Origin: Myroides phaeus
Lineage (GTDB): Bacteria > Bacteroidota > Bacteroidia > Flavobacteriales > Flavobacteriaceae
Reading direction: 5' to 3'
Length of the DNA stretch: 64,000 nt
NCBI RefSeq assembly: GCF_009799805.1
Contig: NZ_CP047050.1
Location: 2,308,001 to 2,372,000, forward strand
A model generated the notes under the pieces. It saw only the letters and a program-made list of their open reading frames with translations, had not been told where the DNA came from and did not search any database. A program made the position numbers and the translations under genes. The stretch's first letter is position 1. Each line of letters opens with the position of its first letter. Shown here piece after piece: positions 42,712 through 51,422 of this stretch.

Positions 42712-42750
42712 AAAAAAAGCAGATAACCGCTTAATAAAAGTGTTATCTGC
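42712..42750 (-). terminator. Terminator of the 42.8-kb GNAT gene
   Basis: Stem GCAGATAAC/GTTATCTGC (42719-42727, 42742-42750) with T7 on the minus strand, 22 bp past the stop at 42773. Confidence 0.88.
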
Positions 42751-42772
42751 CTATCTATATTGTAGTGAAAAG

Positions 42773-43888
42773 TTAGATGTCCATACGGTACGTCTTTCTT
42801 TCTTTGTGAATAATCGGATTTAGATTTTTCCACAATTGTTGAATCTTATTGTTTTCAACTAATAATGGATTTGTTTCTATGATAGTAATATTGTGTTTAG
42901 TGAAACACTTGTAGATTTCTTCAAAAATAGGAGCAGTAACCCCTTTATTTCTGTACTCTGGATCCACACCAATTAAGTAATACTCTGCGTGGTTGTTCTT
43001 TTTCATAGCCTGTAACAAATGCCAGAACCCGAATGGGAATAATTTACCATTCGCTTTTTGGAAAGCACGTGAAAAAGAAGGCATTGTAATGGCAAATGCC
43101 ACCATTTTATTGTTTTCATCCATAATACAAGTAATGAAATCAGGATGTATAAATTGCAAGTATTTCTTTTTATAATGTTCTACTTGGAAAGGCTGAATAG
43201 GAACAAAACTCTGTAAATCAGCATACGTTTTGTTTAATAAAGCAAACATCTCATCAACATAAGGCATTAGCTCCTTAATTGTCTTAAACTCTAAAACTTT
43301 GACATTGTATCTGTTTTTGACAATAGCAGACATCTTTTCAATCTTCTCTTTGTCGTAAGCTTTTAAGTCAAGTAAGTATTCAATCCACTCTGCCTCAGGT
43401 TTAAACCCTAATTGTTGCAAATGAGTAGGGTAGTATTCAAAGTTGTAAATACCAATCATTGTAGCGATATAATCAAACCCTTTTGTTAGCATTCCCGCCT
43501 TATCCATATTAGAGAACCCCATTGGACCTTCGATATACTCCATACCGTGTTCTTTCCCAAAAGCAATTACAGCGTCTATAAGCGCTTTAGTTACCTCTAC
43601 GTCGTCAATCATCTCTAACCATCCAAAGCGTACCTTAGGCTTGTGTAAATCCTTTACCTCAGTCCAATTGACGCAACACGCAACTCTACCAACAAGTTCG
43701 TTATTTTTATACGCTAAGTAAAAGCGTACGTCAACCGTTTTGAAAATATCGTTGTTTCTGTCAAAGCTCTTGATTTCCTCTTTAATCATTGGAGGAACCC
43801 AATACGCATTGTTCTTGTATAATTTAAAAGGAAATTTAACAAACTCTGTCATTTGCTGGTTTGTCTTCGCTTCTCTAATTTCTACCAT
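42773..43888 (-). CDS. Large GNAT-family protein, 371 aa
   Basis: A conserved Bacteroidetes protein with two GNAT-like halves. The C-terminal half shows EYYLIGVDPEYRNKGVTAPIF, with the acetyl-CoA binding pattern RxxGV, then IIETNPLLVENNKIQQLW; the N-terminal half begins with FPFKLYKNNAYWVPPMIKEE. Proteins of this type are annotated as N-acetyltransferases of unknown substrate. No neighbours give a clue, and it ends at its own terminator. Confidence 0.75.
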   Translation of the reverse strand: MVEIREAKTNQQMTEFVKFPFKLYKNNAYWVPPMIKEEIKSFDRNNDIFKTVDVRFYLAYKNNELVGRVACCVNWTEVKDLHKPKVRFGWLEMIDDVEVTKALIDAVIAFGKEHGMEYIEGPMGFSNMDKAGMLTKGFDYIATMIGIYNFEYYPTHLQQLGFKPEAEWIEYLLDLKAYDKEKIEKMSAIVKNRYNVKVLEFKTIKELMPYVDEMFALLNKTYADLQSFVPIQPFQVEHYKKKYLQFIHPDFITCIMDENNKMVAFAITMPSFSRAFQKANGKLFPFGFWHLLQAMKKNNHAEYYLIGVDPEYRNKGVTAPIFEEIYKCFTKHNITIIETNPLLVENNKIQQLWKNLNPIIHKERKTYRMDI

Positions 43889-43988
43889 TTTAATTCAAGT
43901 ATTTTTCTTTCCACTAAGTCTAATGCAAATATAAATAAAAGCAGTGCGATATCTATTTTTATCCCATAGAAGTGTTTACGCTATTATC

Positions 43989-44657
43989 TTATCGCAATTT
44001 TTTAATGGTTAATATTTCGTTGTATTTCTGTAGTTTTGGGTGACTTCTAACGGAGTATTCTTCCGGTCGAAATAAGGCACAATACTCTTTATTTCTCCTT
44101 TTTTCTAATTCGTTTAATGTAATGGTATTAAACAAGATAAAGCCATTTACATTAAGTATTCGTTTAAGTCTTTCTGCAAAGTAGTTTTCAAACAAAAACG
44201 TAGGCATATTAGCATCTTGAAAGATATCTATAACGATTAGATCATAGCGTTTTTGGCATCTTAAAACATACTCAAAAGCATCCATTTGGTGTATTGTATG
44301 TCGCTCTGAATACTTGTCTAAATCAAAGTATTTCTGTCCGATATAGACAATAGCAGGGTCTAATTCTACGCTATCAATTTGCTTGTTAAACTTGACATCT
44401 TCCCTTAAAAGCGCGATAATATTACCAGCTCCCAGTCCGAGAACAAGTACATTTTCCATAGCTCTTACTTTCTCGTAACCAACGAATTGTAAGCCTTTTT
44501 TAAGCACTTTTTCCAGGTTTCCATAAGAGTAGTTGGTATGTTCAGTATCCACTACCAATTGGCCGCTATTCCACGTTACTTCAAGCTGTTTGCTAACTTT
44601 AGACGGAATCTTCTTTTCTATAATAGGGGTAAAATAACTAAGGAATCTTTTAATCAT
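43989..44657 (-). CDS. Spermidine synthase-like methyltransferase-fold protein
   Basis: A 222-residue Rossmann protein with motif I VLVLGLGAGN (about 70-79), VELDPAIVYIG, MDAFEYV and YDLIVIDIFQD. These are the marks of the spermidine synthase superfamily. It is shorter than true SpeE (about 280) and lacks the N-terminal tetramerisation strands, so polyamine synthesis is not certain; fused or lone homologues of unknown substrate are common in Bacteroidetes. It is monocistronic on the minus strand. Confidence 0.8.
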   Translation of the reverse strand: MIKRFLSYFTPIIEKKIPSKVSKQLEVTWNSGQLVVDTEHTNYSYGNLEKVLKKGLQFVGYEKVRAMENVLVLGLGAGNIIALLREDVKFNKQIDSVELDPAIVYIGQKYFDLDKYSERHTIHQMDAFEYVLRCQKRYDLIVIDIFQDANMPTFLFENYFAERLKRILNVNGFILFNTITLNELEKRRNKEYCALFRPEEYSVRSHPKLQKYNEILTIKKLR

Positions 44658-45332
44658 CTCATTTTACTTGCTAAAAGTCAAAGATAGTTTAAATAAATAT
44701 TTAGTCATTCTCAAACTTAAAATAAAGCTAATAAGATAGTGTATTTACAAGGCTTTTTTCTCCTTTAAAGGGGAGCTAAAAGTAAGCTTTGCCTGTTTCC
44801 GAAAACCTAAGAGAAAAGGGAGTTGGCTTTTTTAAAAAATGAAAAAAGTGCCTTTAAGCGCGTATGAAGCAGGTTGTAAAAAATAGCTGATCCCAGCAAC
44901 GGTGGGGGAGGGGAGGTGTTTTACCTTTTTAGCAAGAGGATAGAAGAACTGTTTTAGGAGAAAAAATCAAGGAAAAATCAGTTCTTTTTTATGCAAAAAA
45001 TGGCGTTTTTATTAATTGATGTCTAAAACTAAGGAAAACCGCGGAATTAGCTCTATGAAGACTTCAAATGATAGCCGTAAGCGGTTGTATACACGTATTA
45101 TATATGTTTTCATTGTAACTTGTTCGAGACATATTCGAGACAAGTACCATATTCGTTCGGAAATAAGCCTTTTTTCCGAAGAAGTGTGGTACTAATGTGG
45201 TACTTGTTCCGAACTTGATCGCATTAAAACCTTGGGAAGTCTTGAAAATAAAGGGGAGAAGAGAGAGTATTGTAATAGAAATAACACCATTTTTAGGCCA
45301 AAATAAGGTTTAAAAATAGTGTAGATACAAGT
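44658..45332. other. Long non-coding region with repeats (see fold-back repeat)
   Basis: About 675 bp without a supported gene. It includes a G-rich patch near 44905-44920 and the repeat cluster at 45118-45213. GC content and sequence style differ from the neighbouring AT-rich spacers, hinting at a decayed or transferred segment. Confidence 0.5.
45118..45213. repeat. Nested inverted and direct repeats (fold-back element)
   Basis: Direct repeat TTCGAGACA (45123-45131, 45134-45142; 11-bp period) and direct repeat TGTGGTACT (45185-45193, 45196-45204; 11-bp period). Inverted repeat CAAGTACCA (45141-45149)/TGGTACTTG (45198-45206), extendable to 16-bp arms with two mismatches. An inner stem TTCGGAAA/TTTCCGAA (45156-45163, 45173-45180) lies between them. 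Confidence 0.75.
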
Positions 45333-45375
45333 AAAAAAAGCTCTTTTTAAAGGCAATTTACTGTATAAAAAGAGC
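45333..45375 (-). terminator. Terminator of the XRE regulator gene
   Basis: Stem GCTCTTTTTA/TAAAAAGAGC (45340-45349, 45366-45375) with T7 on the minus strand, 13 bp from the stop at 45388. Confidence 0.85.
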
Positions 45376-45387
45376 AGGTAATGTATA

Positions 45388-45894
45388 TTATTGGCGTGGT
45401 TTAAACTGTTTAAAAGTACCGTCTTTATAGAAAACAACGATCTGATCTACGTTAGAATTTACGTGTAAAGGGAATTGGTTTAAGATAGAATCACTGTTGT
45501 TAAGCGCAGCGTTATCTCCTTGTTTTTGAACTGTATTACTATTGCTTTCTTGTGTTTTATTACCCGTTTGATCATCTTCTTTCGAAGTAATTATATGACC
45601 AGTCAAAGGGTCAATAGGAGGGGCAATTGTAGGAGTAGGTTGCTGTATAATTTTAGTGATAGAAGTAACATTTTCACTCTCTATATAATTACCTTTTCCC
45701 TTCAATAACCAGGTTAAACTGATCTCAGGAAAGGCATCATTTATCTTCATAACAAAGTCTAAACTTGGCTTGTTTCTACCTGACAATAGGTGAGACAAAC
45801 TTGACCTTTGAACCCCAATTTTATCTGCAAAAGCAGAGGCAGTATAGTCTAAATTTTCAAGAAGAAAAGCGAGCCTGTTTACAAAATGTTCCAT
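45388..45894 (-). CDS. XRE-family HTH regulator with disordered linker, 168 aa
   Basis: The N-terminal 65 residues form an HTH_3 domain (YTASAFADKIGVQRSSLSHLLSGRNKPSLDFV, recognition helix about 29-38) ending in ISLTWLLKGKGNY, a phage-repressor-like pattern common in Bacteroidetes. A long polar low-complexity linker rich in Thr, Asn, Gln and Pro follows, and a short C-terminal motif (VDQIVVFYKDGTFKQFKP) may be an oligomerisation or effector strand pair. No LexA-type protease domain is seen. It faces the M14 peptidase, and the control region between them holds repeated palindromes; one covers its own -7 box, which suggests autoregulation. Confidence 0.88.
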   Translation of the reverse strand: MEHFVNRLAFLLENLDYTASAFADKIGVQRSSLSHLLSGRNKPSLDFVMKINDAFPEISLTWLLKGKGNYIESENVTSITKIIQQPTPTIAPPIDPLTGHIITSKEDDQTGNKTQESNSNTVQKQGDNAALNNSDSILNQFPLHVNSNVDQIVVFYKDGTFKQFKPRQ

Positions 45895-45927
45895 AGTAAA
45901 TTGTTTAAGAAAGTGAATGAATCAACT

Positions 45928-46177
45928 GTTTACAAATGTAATAAAAATAATGATATCACAAATGTATACAACGATAATATTGTAAATAGTATTAAATTTA
46001 AGGTTTAGGTTACTTCTGTTTTTTATTTGGTAATCAATTGATTATGATTATGAATTTAAAAATGTAAACTTCTAAAGGTTACGTTACAGCTGTGAATAGG
46101 AGATTTGTTTACATTTGTAATTAAAACACTTTTTTAAATTGTTTACAAATGTAAAAAATAAGTTGTTTACATTTGTA
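45928..46177. promoter_or_regulatory. Shared operator/promoter region of the XRE and M14 genes
   Basis: Four full copies of GTTTACA-WW-TGTAA lie at 45928-45941 (AA), 46107-46120 (TT), 46141-46154 (AA) and 46164-46177 (TT). Partial copies are at 45956-45968 and 46061-46069. The copy at 45928 contains a minus-strand -7 box TACATTTG (45940 to 45933), with TTTG (45962 to 45959) 18 bp upstream, for the XRE gene. The copy at 46164 holds the plus-strand TACATTTG (46167-46174), for the peptidase gene at 46198. A single repressor could thus control both genes. Confidence 0.8.
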
Positions 46178-46197
46178 ATTGTAAAAAAATAGCAGAT

Positions 46198-47349
46198 ATG
46201 AACTATCAATATTTAGTAGAAAAATACACCTATCATAAAATAAGTGGTCGATATATTACGAGTGAAAAAATAGCTTCTTTTTTGAACGACTTAAAGGATT
46301 ACTTTAAAGTAGAGGTCAAAGGAAAATCAGTTGAAGGAAGAGACATAAAAACGGTGACTTGGGGAGAAGGACCAACGAAGATTTTTATGTGGTCACAGAT
46401 GCACGGAAATGAATCGACAACAACAAAAGCTGTACTCGATTTATTAAACTTATTGAACGAGGAAAAAGAGTCTTTTATAGCAGATTGGAAAAAGCGTTTT
46501 ACGTTTTTAATTGTACCTATTTTAAATATAGATGGGGCACATTATTATACGCGAGTAAATGCAAATCAAGTTGACCTAAATAGAGACTCAATAAATTTGA
46601 CTCAACCCGAAAGTCAGTTGTTGCGAAAACTTTTTGAAGACTTTAAACCTGACTATGCATTTAACCTTCACGATCAACGAACTATTTTTGGTGTAGGAGA
46701 TCAACCAATGCCAGCAACGATTTCTTTTTTAGCACCTTCTTATAATGAGGAACGTGAGATAAATGCTAATAGAGAAAAAGCTATAAAATTAATTGTAGCA
46801 ATGAATCAAGAAGTTCAGAAAGTGATTCCAGGACAAGTAGGAAGATTTGATGATGGATTTAATATTAACTGTATAGGAGATTATTTTCAAAGCCAAGGAG
46901 TTCCAACAATCTTGTTTGAAGCAGGACACTATCAGAATGATTATAATCGAGAAAAAACCAGAGAAATTGTATTTTTAAGTTTATTATCTGTAATTTGTAG
47001 TATATTTACTAAGAATTATGAGAATAATTCTATAGAATCTTATTTAAGCATTCCGGAGAATCAGAAAAGCTTTAATGATGTGGCAATTGGACCAGTTTCC
47101 TTGGCTGGTAGTAAAGAAGAATATATTGTGAAAATTCAGTATTTAGAGCAATTAAAAAATAATAATGTTAAATTTTGTCCCATTATTGTGGATATTATTA
47201 AAAAAGAAAGTAAATTTGCCCATCATTATATAAAAGAGAGTATAATTTTTAAGAACTCTTTGGTTAAAATAGAAGATGCATTAGATAAAAATTATCTTGA
47301 GGTTGTAGATTCTACCGTATCTCAGGATAATGGATTATTAAATAAATAA
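46198..47349 (+). CDS. M14-family zinc carboxypeptidase, 383 aa
   Basis: A zinc peptidase-fold protein. The metal ligands are His69 and Glu72 (MHGNES) and His158 (FNLHDQR), with the substrate-binding NRD at 128-130 and the catalytic Glu241 in TILFEAGHYQND. No signal peptide is seen, so it is probably cytosolic, unlike the secreted digestive carboxypeptidases; this suggests processing of a small peptide or amide. The C-terminal 120 residues beyond the catalytic part are not recognised. Its promoter lies in the operator array shared with the XRE regulator. Confidence 0.88.
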   Translation: MNYQYLVEKYTYHKISGRYITSEKIASFLNDLKDYFKVEVKGKSVEGRDIKTVTWGEGPTKIFMWSQMHGNESTTTKAVLDLLNLLNEEKESFIADWKKRFTFLIVPILNIDGAHYYTRVNANQVDLNRDSINLTQPESQLLRKLFEDFKPDYAFNLHDQRTIFGVGDQPMPATISFLAPSYNEEREINANREKAIKLIVAMNQEVQKVIPGQVGRFDDGFNINCIGDYFQSQGVPTILFEAGHYQNDYNREKTREIVFLSLLSVICSIFTKNYENNSIESYLSIPENQKSFNDVAIGPVSLAGSKEEYIVKIQYLEQLKNNNVKFCPIIVDIIKKESKFAHHYIKESIIFKNSLVKIEDALDKNYLEVVDSTVSQDNGLLNK

Positions 47350-47436
47350 TAAAATTTGTTGTTTTTTAGAAAATAAGAATTTTATTTAGTATTATTGTAC
47401 AGAATTATAGATTATAATAAGATAAATAATTGTTTT

Positions 47437-47916
47437 ATGAGTAAATTTCGTTTAGATGAAATCGATCACCAAATCTTAGATATGTTGATTGACAATACGA
47501 GAGTTCCTTTCACAGATATTGCAAAAAAATTACTGATTTCTGCAGGTACTGTTCACGTTCGTGTTAAGAAAATGGAAGATGCAGGAATTATCCAAGGTTC
47601 TTCATTAACATTAGATTACGAAAAATTAGGATATGCTTTTATAGCTTATATTGGTATTTTCCTACACAATACTTCGCAAACTAAATTTGTATTAGAGCGT
47701 ATTAACGAAATTCCTTTCGTAACTGTAGCACACGTTACAACTGGTAAATTCAATGTTTTTTGTAAAATTAGAGCGAAAAACACACGTCACGCAAAAGAGG
47801 TTATTTATATGATTGATGATATTGAAGGAGTTTACAGAACTGAATCAATGATTTCTTTAGAAGAAAGCATCAACGATAAAAAACGTTTAATGCATACGAT
47901 TTTTAAAGAATTATAA
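47437..47916 (+). CDS. Lrp/AsnC-family transcriptional regulator
   Basis: A 159-residue regulator with the N-terminal HTH (LDEIDHQILDMLIDNTRVPFTDIAKKL..SAGTVHVRVKKMEDAGII) and a C-terminal RAM ligand domain. It begins MSKFRLDEIDHQ at ATG 47437. A longer in-frame start at 47395 is TTG inside a -7-like TATTATTG and is rejected. Lrp proteins usually sense amino acids; the target is unknown, but the M14 peptidase gene upstream is an interesting neighbour. A terminator follows. Confidence 0.93.
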   Translation: MSKFRLDEIDHQILDMLIDNTRVPFTDIAKKLLISAGTVHVRVKKMEDAGIIQGSSLTLDYEKLGYAFIAYIGIFLHNTSQTKFVLERINEIPFVTVAHVTTGKFNVFCKIRAKNTRHAKEVIYMIDDIEGVYRTESMISLEESINDKKRLMHTIFKEL

Positions 47917-47945
47917 GAGATCAAACACTTATAAGAAGAAATAAT

Positions 47946-47974
47946 AAAAACTGCCCTATGGCAGTTTTTTTTTT
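47946..47974 (+). terminator. Terminator after the Lrp-like gene
   Basis: Stem AAAAACTGCC/GGCAGTTTTT with loop CTAT and T10. Confidence 0.9.
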
Positions 47975-47979
47975 ATTTG

Positions 47980-47987
47980 TATTTTTG
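47980..47987 (+). promoter_or_regulatory. -7 promoter box of the YdjM-like gene
   Basis: TATTTTTG, a full TAnnTTTG match directly after the terminator, 12 bp before the ATG at 48000, giving a very short leader. Confidence 0.5.
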
Positions 47988-47999
47988 AAAAAAAAGTTA

Positions 48000-49004
48000 A
48001 TGGATTCTTTAACACAAATTGTATTAGGTGGAGCTGTAGGGAATGCGATAGCTGGACGTAAGATTGGTAATAGAGCAGTTTTATATGGTGCTATAGCAGG
48101 AACAATTCCAGACTTAGATGTTCTATCTGTATTTTTTACTGATCCAATATCCGCTGTAGAAATGCATCGAGGGGTTACGCATTCTATTTTGTTTGCCATT
48201 TTAGCTTCTTTTATGTTTGGCTATCTTGTGTACAAATTAGAAAAGAAAAACGGCGTTACCTATGAAGAGGGATATTGGTTGTTTTTTTGGGGGTTGTTTA
48301 CACACGCGTTGTTAGATATGTTTACGACTTGGGGTACACGATTACTGTGGCCTTTTGATTATGCTTTTGCTTTTAAGTCTATTTTTGTCATTGACCCTCT
48401 ATACACTATTCCGTTTATCTATTTTTTGGTTCGTTCTATGCGTGAAAAAGTAGATATAGACAGGAGGATGCGTTTGAATAGATTAGGTATTTATGTTAGT
48501 AGTTCATATTTGTTTTTAACGTTGTTGTTAAAAGCAGTGGCTTTTTACGAGTTTACTGATGCTTTGGATAAACAAGGTATTAAGTATAAAGAAATGTCTG
48601 TTAAACCCACTGTAATGAATACTATTTTGTGGAATGCAATGGTAGAAACAGATGATGCTTTTTTAATTGGCGAGTATTCATTTTTTGATCATTCAGACAT
48701 TACATTCCAACGTTTTGATAAAAATGAGCATTTCATTAACAATATAGCTAATCACAATTTGTTTAATAGATTAGTGAAAATATCAGAAGGTTATTATACT
48801 TTTTCTGAATACAATGATGAAATTCACTTTAATGATTTGCGATTTGGTTTGTTGAAGAATGAAGGAGAAGATGTTCAGTTTGCTTTTAGTTACCGATTTG
48901 TTGTAAATGAAGACGGTGAGTTACAAGCAGAAGAGGTTAAGAAAGAAAGAAAAGATGGTGTGAAGTTGCTAAAACGACTATGGATTAGATTGCAAGGAAT
49001 ATAA
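48000..49004 (+). CDS. YdjM-family membrane-bound metal-dependent hydrolase
   Basis: A 334-residue membrane protein. The N-terminal half carries the YdjM/DUF457 pattern: MDSLTQIVLGGAVGNAIAG, GTIPDLDVL, MHRGVTHSILF, THALLDMFTTWGTRLLWPF, with His/Asp residues in or near helices that may bind metal. The C-terminal 150 residues are soluble and beta-rich, with no match I know. An in-frame ATG at 47958 is inside the preceding terminator and is rejected. Role unknown; E. coli YdjM is an SOS-induced inner-membrane protein. A terminator follows. Confidence 0.82.
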   Translation: MDSLTQIVLGGAVGNAIAGRKIGNRAVLYGAIAGTIPDLDVLSVFFTDPISAVEMHRGVTHSILFAILASFMFGYLVYKLEKKNGVTYEEGYWLFFWGLFTHALLDMFTTWGTRLLWPFDYAFAFKSIFVIDPLYTIPFIYFLVRSMREKVDIDRRMRLNRLGIYVSSSYLFLTLLLKAVAFYEFTDALDKQGIKYKEMSVKPTVMNTILWNAMVETDDAFLIGEYSFFDHSDITFQRFDKNEHFINNIANHNLFNRLVKISEGYYTFSEYNDEIHFNDLRFGLLKNEGEDVQFAFSYRFVVNEDGELQAEEVKKERKDGVKLLKRLWIRLQGI

Positions 49005-49010
49005 AAATAG

Positions 49011-49039
49011 AAAAGGAGCATAATAGCTCCTTTTTCTTT
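49011..49039 (+). terminator. Terminator after the YdjM-like gene
   Basis: Stem AAAAGGAGC/GCTCCTTTT, loop ATAATA, T-rich tail. Confidence 0.85.
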
Positions 49040-49168
49040 TTTAAAGCAATTTGAGCAACTTTAAACAAAAAAAGAGGAGTTTGTATGCCTTAGGTGTAAA
49101 ATCGCTTTAAAAAAAGTTGTTATGAGTAAATATGTTTGTAATAACTATTCTGCTCGTTAATTTTAAAA

Positions 49169-49176
49169 TACTTTTG
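49169..49176 (+). promoter_or_regulatory. -7 promoter box upstream of pyridoxal kinase
   Basis: TACTTTTG matches TAnnTTTG, about 90 bp before the ATG at 49267. No good -33 element. Confidence 0.4.
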
Positions 49177-49266
49177 TACATAGGTTATTTTTATAGCTGA
49201 TAAAAGGAGTGTTTAATAGTTCAAATAGTTTTTAATTTAAAAGTATTTGAAATCATTATTTAGAAG

Positions 49267-50112
49267 ATGGAAATATTTGAAAGAAATATCATTTCTATTC
49301 AAAGTTTAGTTTCGGCAGGTTATGTTGGAAATAGTGTTGCTGGTTTAGCAATTCAGTTACACGGTATAAATCCTATTATTTTGCCGACAGTTATGCTGTC
49401 GAGCCACGCTGAACAAAATATATATTACGGAGATGTAGTTTCTCCAGATTTATTCAAGAAATTGATAAGAGGTATTAGCGAGGTTGGACTTCGAGAAAAA
49501 ACCAAGTTCGCTGTCAGTGGTTATATCAATACTTCTGAGTTGATTGATGTGACAGCAGAATTTATAACGGGGTGGAAAAAGGTTCAGAAAGAGGCTATCT
49601 ATATATACGATCCTGTATTAGGGGACACTCGCGCAAATGGACTGTATATTCCAGAAGCTATTGCGAAGCATTCTGTGGCTACATTACTTCCTTTATGTGA
49701 TGTGTTGACTCCAAATCAGTTTGAATTAGAGTTTATTGTAGGACAAAAAATTACTACTGAAATTGAATTAAGCTCTTTAATAGCAGATCATCCAATTTTA
49801 AATAATAAACGAGTTATACTTACAAGTGCCGTGTTGGCAGATACACCAGCTGGCCAAATAGAAGTTATAGTTGTAGAAAATGGCCAAATTTCGAGATTTA
49901 GTACAGAAAATATACATATTGAGGTAGTAGGAACAGGAGATTTGTTTACAGCTATTATGACTTCTCAATTAGCTAATGGCAGAAAAGTAGGCGATGCTAT
50001 ACAAAATGCAATGAATTTTGTTTGTAGTGTGTTGACATTTACCAAAGAAAATGGATTAACAACAATGAGTGCTTCAGCGATTATACAAGCATATCCTCTG
50101 TTATTGCTATAG
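49267..50112 (+). CDS. pdxY: Pyridoxal kinase
   Basis: A ribokinase-superfamily protein of 281 residues that phosphorylates pyridoxal (vitamin B6 salvage). It begins with IISIQSLVSAGYVGNSVAG as PdxK/PdxY do, has the IYDPVLGDTRANGLYIPE segment, TPNQFELEFI and the anion hole plus catalytic Asp in EVVGTGDLFTAIM. The choice of PdxY over PdxK is uncertain. Monocistronic. Confidence 0.88.
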   Translation: MEIFERNIISIQSLVSAGYVGNSVAGLAIQLHGINPIILPTVMLSSHAEQNIYYGDVVSPDLFKKLIRGISEVGLREKTKFAVSGYINTSELIDVTAEFITGWKKVQKEAIYIYDPVLGDTRANGLYIPEAIAKHSVATLLPLCDVLTPNQFELEFIVGQKITTEIELSSLIADHPILNNKRVILTSAVLADTPAGQIEVIVVENGQISRFSTENIHIEVVGTGDLFTAIMTSQLANGRKVGDAIQNAMNFVCSVLTFTKENGLTTMSASAIIQAYPLLLL

Positions 50113-50343
50113 TTTTTTGAATTATACGTAACTCATTGGTTATTAGTGTTGTAAATAATTTAAAAATAATTTAAAAGGATTTTAACTATCTTATTTTTAT
50201 TAATTTTGAAATATAGTAAAAAATGAGTTTTTTGTTATATAAATTAGAATGAATAGGGTTGTTATTCAAAAATATTGAGCTAATTGTTTAGTATTAACTA
50301 AAAATATATTTTTTGATTAACGTAGCAAAAACTAAGTTGAAAT

Positions 50344-51213
50344 ATGAGGAAAGTTATACTTCTTTTATTGGTTAGTATGACCATTATAGCGTGTTCTGGT
50401 AGCGATAACAGTGATGTTCAAGAGATGACAAAAGAAAAACTGCATTTGTCTTCAGAGAAGTCTACTGTTGAGGAGGGGAAGGCAGTACATTTTGTTGTTT
50501 TAGATGGCTCTTCTTTAGATGTCAATGCTGATTTATATGTTGAGGGTGTTTTAGTGCACAATCCGTATAAATTCTCTGAAATAGGAAGTTATAAGGTTAC
50601 AGCAAAGAAAAAGGGGTATGAGAATAGCAATCCGATAGAGATTACTGTGATTAAAAAAACAGGATTGAATTACTTAAATATCAATAAACAGTATTACGAT
50701 ATCAAAAGTGTCTCAATGTCTGTGGAACAGATAAGTAAAATAGATTATGAGGCGAGTAAGGAGTATTATGTTGATAAAGCGATAAGATTACCGAATGGAG
50801 AATGGTATAATATTTATCACTTTGATATTAGAATTAACGGTAGTACTGGGTACGAAAGATTTGAAATATGTTATTATGTACCAAATAAAACAATTGTTGC
50901 TAAAGACAATAACATTATTGATTATGGACAGCGTGTCTTGCCAAGTGAAGTAGATAGTAAGGATATAATTTATCACAACTCTTGGGTTGTAATAGATAAT
51001 TATGATGCTGCAAGAGATTGGAATCTTGCAAGTTCAGAGTTAGAAGTTGGAGCAGATAAATTAGTGAATAAGGGAGTTGGAGTGGGGTATTTGGGATTAG
51101 ATACTAAAGGATCGTTTGAAATAATATATAAAGATGGAAATACGCCTATTCATATTGTTTATGACGGTGTAATTAGATTTTGTGAGAAAACAGAAAACGT
51201 AAGTGATTTTTAG
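50344..51213 (+). CDS. Tandem Ig-like lipoprotein 1, 289 aa
   Basis: A lipoprotein (signal peptide to LIPO-Cys17, MTIIACSGSDN) with one Ig-like module (about 32-105: SSEKSTVEEGKAVHFVV to KGYENSNPIEITV) and a C-terminal domain of about 180 residues shared with the two genes that follow (IKSVSMSVEQI, NIYHFDIRI, CYYVPN, IIDYGQRVLPSEV, SWVVIDNYD, SFEIIYKDG). It is the shortest of three paralogues and ends with its own strong terminator. Probably displayed at the outer membrane; function unknown. The YGQRVLP segment in the common domain is the best marker for this family. Confidence 0.78.
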   Translation: MRKVILLLLVSMTIIACSGSDNSDVQEMTKEKLHLSSEKSTVEEGKAVHFVVLDGSSLDVNADLYVEGVLVHNPYKFSEIGSYKVTAKKKGYENSNPIEITVIKKTGLNYLNINKQYYDIKSVSMSVEQISKIDYEASKEYYVDKAIRLPNGEWYNIYHFDIRINGSTGYERFEICYYVPNKTIVAKDNNIIDYGQRVLPSEVDSKDIIYHNSWVVIDNYDAARDWNLASSELEVGADKLVNKGVGVGYLGLDTKGSFEIIYKDGNTPIHIVYDGVIRFCEKTENVSDF

Positions 51214-51241
51214 ATAAATAAATATTTATTGATAAGAGATT

Positions 51242-51278
51242 AAAAAGGCCTTTAGCTACAGTAGCTAAAGGCCTTTTT
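51242..51278 (+). terminator. Terminator between lipoproteins 1 and 2
   Basis: A near-perfect 37-bp palindrome centred at 51260: arms of 18 bp starting AAAAAGGCCTTTAGCTAC and ending in T5. Confidence 0.95.
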
Positions 51279-51422
51279 AATTACATAAAGCATTTATAAT
51301 TAAGGGATGTTTATAAAATATTTGATTTGTTTATTTTTTAGTGTTAAATGTGTTTGATTGTTGATATTTTTTCTAATTAAAATGCTCTTTATTTGTTTTA
51401 TTAACCATAATTAGTATTTAAT

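Noticed and set aside
44839..44920. G-rich patch and 15-codon ORF in the 44.7-45.3 kb spacer, possible RNA gene
   Set aside because: No cloverleaf, known RNA motif or terminator can be fitted; the ORF is too short to support.
45192..45437. Minus-strand ORF of 81 codons overlapping the end of the XRE gene
   Set aside because: It runs out of frame through the XRE coding end, the terminator hairpin and the repeat cluster; its hydrophobic content comes from AT-rich DNA, and no start signal is seen.
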